In this document: in pieces, positions 53,640 to 62,733 of the stretch
Layout: each line of letters opens with the position of its first letter
Position numbering within the stretch: position 1 is the stretch's first letter
Assembly: GCA_963575745.1 (NCBI GenBank)
Contig: CAUYUJ010003392.1
Span: 130,001 to 194,000 of the forward strand
Source of the DNA: Prorocentrum cordatum
Lineage: Eukaryota > Sar > Dinophyceae > Prorocentrales > Prorocentraceae
Length of the DNA: 64,000 nucleotides
Direction of reading: 5' to 3'
Made by a program: the position numbers and the translations under genes
Notes under the pieces: model-generated
The model's database searches: none
What the model was told of the DNA's origin: nothing
The model's input: the letters and a program-made list of their open reading frames with translations, nothing else

Positions 53640-54100
53640 GCCATTGCTCCTCTCGTCCGCCGCGTCTCACCGCCGCCGCTGCGCTCCCCCGAGCCTCGGG
53701 AGCCGCTCCCTCCCGGCGGCCACGCCGCTCCTCCACGGCGGGCCTCCGAGCCCGCTCCCCGGCCGAGGCGTGGGGGGCCTGGAGGCCTGCCGGCAACCTG
53801 CCCACGGGCCCGAGAGCAGAGCCCCGTGCGAGCCAGCCCTGGGGCCACCGAGGGTTCGCGAGCCTTGGCCTTCGGAGGAACGCGTCGTCACCGCCGTCGC
53901 CGTCGCCGCCGTCGCCCGCGGAGAGAAAAAGAGGAACGGTCGCCCCGGCGAACGGCTGCCACGCCAGGGGTGACCCCCCGGGCAAGGGCGAGCCCCAAGG
54001 GGTGCGCGGGCCCCGGGGGCGCAGGTTGGCCCCGGAGCCCGGCACGCAGGCAGCCGCGAGCGCCTCGCGCTCGGCGATGGGAGGGGAGGTCACTCTGGCA
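53640..54100 (-). other. Long exon-like segment
   Basis: Minus strand stays open with protein-like content: PPIAEREALAAACVPGSG..., QPFAGATVPLFLSAG, DDAFLRRPRLANPRWPQG, LARGSALGPVGRLPAG. No domain recognised. Confidence 0.4.
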
Positions 54101-54232
54101 AAGGGTCGCTCTGACGTGTGGCGGAAAGGGCTGTGGTGCCAGATCGTGCAAATTGGAAATGCTACTCGTCTGCGATAGATGGCATCGCCAGACCCGCACC
54201 GATGCTGCATTGCACCTCCCCGGAGTTGCATC

Positions 54233-54423
54233 TCAAGGCCGCTTGCTCTTCGAGGCCCTGAACGCCTCGCCCCATGTGGACTCGTCCACGCCGGGCACCC
54301 TCGCGAGGCTGATCTCGGTGCCGTCGCCCAGGCGCAGCACATCCGGGGAGGCGACGGCGGCAGCCATCGGGGAGGGCGAGGGGGGGCACGGAGGGACAGA
54401 GACGAAGCCCATGCTCACACGAC
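54233..54423 (-). other. Probable terminal exon
   Basis: Minus strand reads SPMAAAVASPDVLRLGDGTE then ISLARVPGVDESTWGEAFRA and SKSKRP with a stop at 54233. Balanced, domain-like composition; family unknown. It starts directly after element I copy 3. Confidence 0.4.
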
Positions 54424-54638
54424 TCTCGGCGGCGCACCCAACGGGGGGGGGTTCAGAGAGGCGGCAGGCCTGCTCAGACGGCGACGGGGCTTCTCCTGAG
54501 CCCCTCGGCCTCGTGAGAGGCCCCCTCGCGGCTCCGGGGGAGGCCCGGAGAGCCTCGCGGAAGACTTCGGAGGCCTCGTGAGCCCTCTGGGAAGGCCCTC
54601 CCCCTCTGCGTTCCCCCCTGGGCGCGCCGCCGAAGGCA
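54424..54638. mobile_element. Inverted-repeat element I, copy 3
   Basis: TCGGCGGCGCACCCAACGGG ... CCCCCCTGGGCGCGCCGCCG, with CCTCGTGAG and GGCTTCTCCTGAGCCCC inside. Confidence 0.7.
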
Positions 54639-54962
54639 AGCATGCGTGGCGGGCGTGCAGGGCAAGCGTGGGCGACCCCAGGGCGCACACACTGGACCAG
54701 CGGCACAGGTGGTGCTGGGGCCCATGAGACCCGGAGTTACACAAGCGCGTTCCACCAGTCGCAAAGTGGCTATTCGCAAATGGATCCTTTGCGTCGAGGC
54801 ACATAATCTCCATCGTGTCGAACAACGCTTGTCGTCTGCACATGTGCGAGTAGGAACTTTGAAAGTAGTGGAACACGCTCGGTGAATAACATAAGCTGGG
54901 GCCCAGGAGTGGCCAGGATGGACAAGGATGCGCGGGCAACCTCGCTGGAACATTGCACACCT

Positions 54963-55035
54963 CGGGCACGCGCCAACATGGATCAGGGATCCGTGGATCT
55001 GGCGCGTGGGCTCCAGATCCGCGGATCGGGAAAGG
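54963..55035. mobile_element. Repeat D, copy 3, short
   Basis: ACATGGATCAGGGATCCGTG, GATCTGGCGCGTGGG, TCCAGATCCGCGGATCGGG: the core palindrome only. Confidence 0.65.
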
Positions 55036-55429
55036 CAATCACGAAAACGTTCAGCCAACGCAGCTTCCATTGGCCGATGCTGGACAACCGGAGCCCAACA
55101 ACGCTGCCATCCCTGAGGGGACATCTTTTACTTCCGCCAACTTTCAACCGGCCTTCCTTTTTTTTCAACGCGACTCCCTTTGCCTCGGAAGTTTAGCGGG
55201 GGCACCAGCACTACCGTGAAAACGACGCGGCGCGTTTCAACATCGGAAACGAGGCCCTGAAACGGACAGCGGGCGCGGAGCGGCAGGCCCGACTGGCCTC
55301 AACCCCGCTCCCGCGCACCCCCACCCCTGTGGGAGTGGCCCCAACCGGCCTTCCGCCGGCTTCCGCCAGCGGGGCCGCCCTCGATTTACTTCCGCCAGCT
55401 TCATCGGGGCCTCCGGCGCCTTCCGTCGA

Positions 55430-55710
55430 AGGAGGAGGAGGAGGAGGGAGAGGAGGGAGAGAAGGAGGGAGAGGAGGGAGAGAAGGAGGAAGAGGAGGAG
55501 GAGGAGGAGGAGGAGGAGGAGGAGGAGGAGGAGGAGAGGGAGAGGGGGAGAGAAGGAGGGAGAGGAAAAGGAGGAGGAGGAGGAGGAGGAGGAGGAGGAG
55601 GGAGAGGAGGGAGAGAAGGAGGAAGAGGAGGAGGAGGAGGAGGAGGAGGGGGAGGAGGAGGAGGAGGAGGAGGAGGAGGAGGAGGAGGAGGAGGAGGAGG
55701 AGGAGGAGAG
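55430..55710. repeat. (GGA)n tract with GAGAGGGAGA breaks
   Basis: About 280 bp. The flanking minus-strand stretches (55260-55425, 55715-55835) are open and exon-like without a domain. Confidence 0.9.
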
Positions 55711-55841
55711 ACGGCAACTCCTTCGACCCTCGAAGGCGAGGCCCCTGCCGGAGCGCCCCCACGGGCGCCGGAGCGCTCCGATGCTGCACGAAAGCGGGAC
55801 CCGTCGGCGATCCACGCGCCCTAATCCATGCTCGCGTTCCT

Positions 55842-56000
55842 ACGAAGGGTCCCTGGGACACAAACAACAGGATCCCCGATATTTTCGCACATCTTCTGGG
55901 TTTTCCTCGTCCCCCCCACTTCCCATGGGATCCCATATCTTCCTGAGAATCGAGGACTCATTGTGTCTGTGCGTCTTTCCCCCTCCTGATCCTGGGGACC
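55842..56000. mobile_element. Inverted-repeat element H, copy 4
   Basis: GGGTCCCTGGGACACAAAC ... CTCATTGTGTCTGTGCG, CCCCCTCCTGA. On the minus strand it ends CCCAGGGACCCTTCGTAG, acceptor-like. Confidence 0.7.
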
Positions 56001-56077
56001 CTTGCTATTTGGGCCTTGACTGTGCACCCGGTGCCCGCCCCCCCCACCCCTCCCGGGGACGGGGGGGGAGGGAAGGT

Positions 56078-56274
56078 ACGGCGGGTTCGTGTCGTGCCGA
56101 CTTCGGCGTTGGTTTCTGACACCGCGGGGATCGTTCAACCTTGAACGATCGGCCGTTTCCGCAACGTCCAATCGTTCAACATCGACCGATTCTGGGTCGC
56201 CGGCGGCGTTCAACCTTGAACGCCTGCGCTGGGGTCGCCGCTGGTCGACACGACGCAAACCTACCGTAACGTTG
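56078..56274. mobile_element. Inverted-repeat element G, copy 3
   Basis: GGTACGGCGGGTTCGTGTCG ... GTCGACACGACGCAAACCTA; both inner palindromes intact. Best-preserved of the three. Confidence 0.85.
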
Positions 56275-56409
56275 CATCGTTGAGGGATCTCGTCTACCCC
56301 ATCGCGCCAGCCATCGATACCGCATCCACGTCGAACTCACGTCGGATCCGTGCCGCGTCCACGCCGAAGGCACGTCGGATCCGCGTCGAGGACACGTCGG
56401 AGCTCAGGA

Positions 56410-56578
56410 CGGGACGGAAGGGGCCCCAGGACACACAAAGAAATACACACAAAAAAAGGGTCCCCCATATTTTCCCATCTTTTCAGGGTTTTGTCTTCCC
56501 CCCCAATCCCGAGATTTTCCTATATTTTCCTAGGCATCGACGACTAATTGTGTCTGTGTGCTTATTTCCCGCCTGAGG
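56410..56578. mobile_element. Inverted-repeat element H, copy 5
   Basis: GGGGCCCCAGGACACACAAA ... TAATTGTGTCTGTGTGCTT, CCCGCCTGAG. Confidence 0.8.
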
Positions 56579-56747
56579 GACTGCCGTTCACAGGACGGGC
56601 GCGCCCGAAGCTGCAGAGGGGCGAGAGGAGCGTGAGAGAGGGCAGGGCGACGAAGCTGCAGGCACGGGTGGAAATGGTCGGATCCCGAGGGGGGCCTCCC
56701 GTTCGAGCGGTGGCCCCCCATGTGACAGCACCCACCCATAGCCTTGG

Positions 56748-56904
56748 GTCGGGCCTGTCCCCCTACAGGAAGATCTTGGGCGAAGAATGATAACCCCCCC
56801 CCCAAAAAAAAATAATATATATACAACCGTACTCCAAAGACATTGTCCCCAGGCTATGTTTTGACTGTTTTTGAACATTCCTCCTGTAGAGGGACAGGCC
56901 CGAC
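56748..56904. mobile_element. Inverted-repeat element A, copy 6
   Basis: GTCGGGCCTGTCCCCCTACA ... CCTGTAGAGGGACAGGCCCG with CCCCAGGCTATGTTTTGACT inside. Confidence 0.85.
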
Positions 56905-56964
56905 TTAATAATAGCCCCCGTCCCCCCCGAAAGTCCTCCGCGAGAAATCTGCGGTCGCGTAGGT

Positions 56965-57273
56965 ATGGGTGCTGGCTGTCAGCTCATCAGGCTCGCCCAT
57001 CGTATTTCTAAGGCGGTAACTCCTGGAAGATCTGCGGATGTCCGAGCAAGGGCTGTAGGCCTGATTGGAAGGCCATTGAACCGGACTGGCATGGATAAGG
57101 CCGGATTGCACGGACGAGTTATGTCTCAACGGGGTTACGTCGCTGCCGGCCACGGATCTGCCAACGCCAACGGTGAATTCAACCGTGTAGGAAAGGCATC
57201 CGAATCTGGGTATGAATATGGGCTTGCTGTTGTCCCACCGTGGGAAGACCACTGGAACGAGGCGAGGCTCTGA
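56965..57273 (+). CDS. Possible 102-aa intronless gene
   Basis: MGAGCQLIRLAHRISKAVTP... to LAVVPPWEDHWNEARL. Protein-like balance of residues with Gly-rich middle (GYVAAGHGSANANGEFNR). It lies between A copies 6 and 7, on the strand opposite to neighbouring genes, so it may be a retrocopy or chance. Family not recognised. Confidence 0.35.
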   Translation: MGAGCQLIRLAHRISKAVTPGRSADVRARAVGLIGRPLNRTGMDKAGLHGRVMSQRGYVAAGHGSANANGEFNRVGKASESGYEYGLAVVPPWEDHWNEARL

Positions 57274-57362
57274 GAAACGGAGGCCGGGCTATGCCTGAGC
57301 CGCCGACCATGGTCAGGGGAGCGGGGGGGGGAAAGCGAGGAGGAAAATTGATATAGGGTTAG

Positions 57363-57516
57363 GTCGGGCGTGTCCCCCTATTGGCGGATGTTGGACGAAA
57401 AATAAACAAATACCTCAAAAATGCCCCAACAATGCAGAAAACAATGTAAAACAATCGTCGCCTGATGTTGTTTTGACTGTTTTTGAATGCTCCCTCTGTA
57501 GAGGGACAGGCCCGAC
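57363..57516. mobile_element. Inverted-repeat element A, copy 7
   Basis: GTCGGGCGTGTCCCCCTATT ... CTCTGTAGAGGGACAGGCCC. Confidence 0.85.
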
Positions 57517-59150
57517 CAAAATGTAGGTGAGGAATCGAGAAAAGCGGTGAATGAGAGACAGAGGAGCACAGATACGGAGAACTAGGAGCACGTAAGCAAA
57601 CACGCAATCAAACAAGCATGGGCACAGACAGACTGAGCGAGAGTCACGTGAATGAGAACATAAGCATGAAGGAGAAAAGGCTAAGAGCGAACAAAAGCGA
57701 GACACAGAGAGAGCGATACACATAGAGAGCGATGGTGTGAGAGAAACGGATCAACAAGAACGCACGTGAATATTCGAATGTACATGTATACATGTTTAAA
57801 TAAATGTGTATAAATTTGTGGAGATATACTGGTATGCATATGGGACAAAATGAGAATGTGTAACGATAGACAGCTGTGGAAAAAAGCAAGATTGGGGAGT
57901 GAAATCTGTATATGTGTGTAGACATTACATGTTCAGACATACGTATCACCTCGAATCGTATGCATAGTCATGCCTCGTTTCTTCATATGTGTCATACGTC
58001 TCACCATCATGTCTGCACATCGTCCTCCCTCTCACTCCCTCCTCATTCATCCTGCGTCCTGTCGTCTTCCACCTCTCTCTCCTGGCGCTGATTCCTTCGG
58101 GTCTCGTGCTACTGGCGCTATGACCATCTATATGTCTGTATCTGTGTGTATATATATATGTGTGCTTGCCTCCGCACCAGCACCCAAGAACGACAATTAC
58201 GCGGCAACGAGGTTCGTCAATCGCATTTCCGCCTGGTCGTCTTCACTATCTCACACATCAAGACCGAATACCTATTCAAGGATTCAAGGATCATTCCAGA
58301 ATCCTACACTCGCCCTGCATATCGCTCGGGCCTCATTTACCTCCGAAAGGATTACTGACATACTCCGTTCCTCCTGACACGTGGGAGATTTCAAGGAATC
58401 GAATGACAGAGTGTTGCAAGATCCTGGGCCCGAAGCAGCCCGAAACCACATCAAACGAATGCCCGAGCTACCTCACAGAACCTGCGACCACCCTCGTGTA
58501 TCCCACAATAATCCTAGAAAGGAATCCAGACGGAATCCTTGGGGATTATCGGCGGTACTGTCCAAGCATACATCATCGAATCACATGGGAGCAAACGAAT
58601 CTTTATGAATTCGAATCGAGACCTTCAGATTCCTTGAGGACCTTACCCTTCATGGCTACCTGGTATGAGCCACCGAGTATCATTGAAGGCTTTCACAAAG
58701 GCTCACGAGATACGAATGAAAGCCTGCGGAACCACTTGGGATCTCCAGGGGTCAAGCTATGAAACACGCCAGAATCCTCAAGAACGCTCCCTCGCTGTCT
58801 CTCTCCCTCTCTCTCTCTGTCGCTCTCTCTCTCTCTCTCTTTCTCTCTGCCTCTTTCTGCCCCCGCCCGCTTCAAATGCATTCGCGCTTGTTGTAGTCTC
58901 TCCATGTCTCCCAACCGATGCGTGGAATGCCGATGTGCGATCCATCATCCGATCATCCCGACAGGCCCGACGTCCCGCCCGTCCTCCCACTGGTCCTCCT
59001 CCTCCCCCGGTAAGGGACTGGAGGGGCCATCATACAACTGGAGGGAGGCTGGCAACGACTGTTCCCCAGGGTACCGAGGGCCCCCGTCTGCGAGGCGGGG
59101 GCTTGTCCGTGACCACCGCCTGAGGGATCGAGCTTCAGCGTCTCCAGGCA
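57517..59150. other. Lower-GC stretch without a supported gene
   Basis: GAGA-rich (57520-57760), TATATG tracts near 58150, (CT)n at 58795-58850. A 200-codon open frame at 58160-58762 has no start context or domain and is rich in short GAATCC/CCTTGA repeats. Confidence 0.5.
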
Positions 59151-59164
59151 GAAGACGGATATAG

Positions 59165-59460
59165 GTAGTTTTGCCCCCGCCCAGGGCCCGAATGTAACCA
59201 TATCCACTGACCGCCGAGGAGCCCGAAGCTCGATCCGCCGGGGTGTGTATAGAACATCCCTGCCTCGGGCCATCGACGCTTCAGCAGCACCGCTGTCCAC
59301 TCCACATGCACCCCTGCTTGAAACTCGAAGAGGCGGTCATGGGGCGGGCCACGGGGAAGGCCACGCGTCGTCGAGCCACGTCTTCATGATCCGCACCTGC
59401 GGATCGGAAAAACGGCAGCCAAGCACGAGAGGACAATCGCAAGCGTGCAAAGAATGAGCA
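59165..59460 (-). other. Exon-like segments
   Basis: Minus strand: GATCCGCAG acceptor then VRIMKTWLDDAWPSPWPAP; next RLFEFQAGVHVEWTAVLLKR then RWPEAGMFYTHPGGSSFGLL. Trp-rich and protein-like, in frames that would need an intron or frameshift between them. Confidence 0.35.
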
Positions 59461-59499
59461 CCACCAAGGAGGGTGAAGAGGCAATTGCTTAGACAATAC

Positions 59500-59521
59500 A
59501 TTCACAATAACAACAACAACG

Positions 59522-59557
<36 letters not shown>

Positions 59558-59575
59558 CCACCAACAACAACAACA
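59500..59575. repeat. (AAC)n microsatellite
   Basis: About 23 units with GAC and ACC changes. Confidence 0.9.
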
Positions 59576-60839
59576 AGAAGGAATTTCTGCGGGAGGAGGG
59601 AACACCGTGATATATTCCCCACAAGGTCCACAGCTGTCACATTGTACATTTTCCGACCCGATCGTTTTGACTCCGAATCGTAGCTTGTGAATGAGTGCGC
59701 GTGTGCGCGTTATGCCTCCCATAATGTGAAGTCCCATCATCGTTCAACCGACAGCTGAGGGTCGCCTAACATCAAGCTTTGCGACGAAAAATCGTATCGG
59801 GCGAGCTGCAAGCTACCCCCCATCCCTTGGAAAAGGGGGAGATTTCTGAAGGTACCCCCCCACACCCCCTCTTTCGTGGGAATTGTTTAACTGAGGAGGG
59901 ACGTAGCTACAATTGGGGAGGCTTGGACCCCCCCCTCCCCCCTTTTCGGGGCCGTCCACGTATGCATAGGAATAGGAGTGACAATCGGAAAGCGTGTGCT
60001 GTCTGGCTGGGTGTCTGCGATTGTCGGCAGGCCCCCCGCACTCTGGGAGCGTCCACCAACGAGCGTCGCCTCTGATCTTCCCGACGCTCCTCGGGCGTCC
60101 TGACGCCTCCGAAGCGGTCACCAGCGCCTCCAAAGGGCATAGAAAACCGTAGAATTGTTTGTCATGACCACCTAACAAGACCACAAAGGCCACCACGGTT
60201 GACCAATATCGCCTCAAGGCGGACCCGTCAGCCTATAAGAGCACCCCGAGAGGTGCCGAAGAGGCCCTCAATAGGCACTGTCAGAGGCCGCTGGGAGGCC
60301 CTAGCCTGCCGCCAGCTAACCAGACCAGCATGACCAGAAGCATCGCAAGGCAAGCCAGAGAAGGGCAGACCACTGCGGAGCACGGCGAGGCAGGAAGCAA
60401 CTCAGAAGTTGCGGCAGGGGGGAGACGGGGAAGAGCGAGTGCTCATTGCCTCCTGGGGCTGAGAAACCGAGCCCCGAGAGGAAACCAACACGCGCGATCA
60501 AAAAAGACTCCCGTGATAAGGGTGCCCTGCGCAAGGATCGCCTTCACCATTGCATGAGAATGCCACTCCGCAGATGCCGCCCTCTACCTGCTACCGGGCC
60601 AGCCAACGCCCTACCTGTGGCTGGCTGTCTTGCCACTGTGGCCTGCGAGGCCTGCTGTTTCGCGCTGGCGTCCGCGCCAACTGAGGTCTGAGTGCCCACG
60701 CCCGCGCGCGAGCAGGCCTCCGCTGTATGAGGCGCATGGCGCCCCGAGAGGCAACCTACAAAAGCAGAGCTCGAGCGGCCCATCGCCTGGCTCGAACGGG
60801 GAGGGGGGGAGGAGGGGAGGGGACCCAGAACGCCTCGAA
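59576..60839. other. No supported gene
   Basis: GC-rich with GAGGCCCTC-type repeats at 60060-60300. A minus-strand open stretch at 60544-60855 (MGRSSSAFVGCLSGRHAP...) is protein-like but has no domain. Confidence 0.4.
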
Positions 60840-60995
60840 TTCTGAACAAAAACAACGTCGGGAGGTTCTTGCCTCCTGTTCGGCCTCTGGGGGCCCTTGA
60901 CCCGCCCTCGGGACTGTCAAGACAAACGACTCAGGAGGATGAGCTGGCCCGGGGGAGTGGGTCGAGACCTCTGGGGGTCGACTTGATGGAAAATA
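60840..60995. repeat. Repeat S, copy 3
   Basis: CGGCCTCTGGGGGCCCTTG, ACGACTCAGGAGGATGAGC, GGTCGAGACCTCTGGGGG. Confidence 0.6.
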
Positions 60996-61136
60996 CGACG
61001 TCGGGGATCTGGGGCCGGAGACCTGCTCTGCGACCACGCCCTGCACCGGCAGAGCAGTGCCCCGCCAGGCGGGGCACAGCGTGCCCCACCTGGCTGAGCC
61101 CTGTTCTGCGAGCGGCACTCCCGACAGCTGCAACTT

Positions 61137-61495
61137 TCGGGGGCGCGCAAACACGGATTACAGTCAACCCGCAGAGTAAGGATGCGCGATAAGGATGCAA
61201 GGCCCTTGGACGCCCATTTCGAAGCGTTTCGAGCGTGGTGCGGCCAACGAAAGTGTCCCAGGCTGGACCCAGGAAGCAAGGATGCAAGGGTACCCTTGGG
61301 AGGGATGCCTATCCTTACTCTGCGGGTCGACTGTAGCGATCCATGGAGTTGGCGCGCGGTCGCCAAATCCATGGATCGGGGGAGGTACCCCCCCAAAATG
61401 CGGCCAGTGCCGCCTCGCTCGGCGGCAGAACTCGGCGGCTCCCCACGGAGCCGGGACCCGTCGCGAATCCGCGCCCCCTGGATCCATGTTTACGG
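61137..61495. mobile_element. Repeat D, copy 2, split by MITE E
   Basis: CGGGGGCGCGCAAACACGGA, then E, then CGATCCATGGAGTTGGCGCG and the rest of D to CCCCTGGATCCATG. Confidence 0.8.
61161..61333. mobile_element. MITE family E, copy 2 (173 bp), nested in D
   Basis: CAGTCAACCCGCAGAGTAAG ... CTTACTCTGCGGGTCGACTG with TA on both sides (61159-61160, 61334-61335). Confidence 0.9.
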
Positions 61496-61499
61496 GGCG

Positions 61500-61682
61500 T
61501 GAAAACGACCACAGCCACTGCTTTTCTTTTGTTGCCGCCTTCCAGCCCGCAGAAACAAAGCAGTGGTTGTGGTCATTTTCGTTGAGCTTGGCACCAGGGA
61601 AATGAACACAACCACTGCTTCTTTTTCGACCAGCTGGAAGGCGGCGCAAACAAGAAGCAGTGGCAGTTGTCATTTTCCCGTC
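61500..61682. repeat. Two adjacent palindromes with AGCAGTGG arms
   Basis: Copy 1: GAAAACGACCACAGCCACTG ... CAGTGGTTGTGGTCATTTTC; copy 2: GAAATGAACACAACCACTGC ... GCAGTGGCAGTTGTCATTTTC. Each is a foldback with a loop containing GCCGCCTTCCAG-like sequence, in opposite orientation. Confidence 0.8.
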
Positions 61683-62197
61683 CCGCAATGTTTGCGATCG
61701 CCTGAGGCTTGAGGAGACAGCACCCTGGTCCCGTGGCATTCCCCTCCCGCGCTTTGCCAGTGTACCGTCCCGAGTGGTCGGCAAGTTGCCTGGCCGCCGC
61801 CGCCGATGCCAAGGGCCCCAGGGCGCACGCGAGAGGCAGCGGGGACCCGTTGACTCCAAAGAAGGAGACGACCCCAGCTTTGGGACGCTCGTGCAAGCAG
61901 TCTGTCACGCGATGGCGAGCCCCATCCGAGCCTCTGGGTGTCGCCGCGCGAATTCCAAGGGCCCGAAAATGTAATCCAAGCCGACGTCCCCCTGCTTGAC
62001 ACGCTGCTCTTACGTCTCGCAAGCCGTCTGTGGCGGAGCCCCCTCTGCTCCCTGCCCTCGACGGACCAGTGGGGCGCCCACGATGGGCCGAGAGGTACCT
62101 GGGCATTTTCTGTTATATATATATATACTTACATATACATACATGCAGATCAGACTTGTATCCGTCGACGGCCTCGAGCGACTGCGTCTAGGAGAAG

Positions 62198-62344
62198 GTC
62201 GGGCATGTCCCCCTACCGGCGGATTTTGAGCGAAAACATTTGGAACAAGTCAAAACATACGCAGAAAAGAACTAGAGATAGTCGTCCCCAGACTATTTGT
62301 TCCATTATCTTTGAACCTTCCTCCTGTAGAGGGACGGGCCCGAC
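62198..62344. mobile_element. Inverted-repeat element A, copy 8
   Basis: GTCGGGCATGTCCCCCTACC ... CCTGTAGAGGGACGGGCCCG; landmark CGTCCCCAGACTATTTG. Confidence 0.85.
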
Positions 62345-62562
62345 CAGAGTCTGGGAGCCCAGGGCCTCCCAACGGAACGCCCGCAGCACGGACCGGCCCC
62401 CGAGGACGCGCGGGGCGAGCACGACGCCCCCGCGACCGCAGCACAGAAAAAACAAAGAGGCCGCCGGCGCCGGCAGGAGGGCCGCCGCCTGTCGGCCGGG
62501 AGGGGCGCGCGAGCCGCCGGCGCGCGAGCAGCACGCGCACGGCTGCAAGGAGCACGGAATGG

Positions 62563-62722
62563 CGGGCCCGCCTTCCACCACCACCACCACCACCACGAGT
62601 TGGAGGGGAGGAGGAGGAGGAGGAGGAGGAGGAGGAGGAGGAGGAGGAGGAGGAGGAGGAGGAGGAGGAGGACCCCCTCCCCCTCCAACTGATGGTGGCG
62701 GAGGTGGAAAACAGGCCCCTCA
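62563..62722. mobile_element. Inverted-repeat element J, copy 2, with GGA core
   Basis: GGGCCTGCCTTCCACCACCA... (GGA)n ...CCCCTCCAACTGATGGTG, GGTGGAAAACAGGCCCC. It lies just downstream of the deiminase stop. Confidence 0.8.
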
Positions 62723-62733
62723 TGGAAGCCCCG

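Noticed and set aside
58160-58762. 200-codon plus-strand open frame
   Set aside because: No start context or domain, and built partly from short direct repeats; chance in lower-GC DNA is likely.
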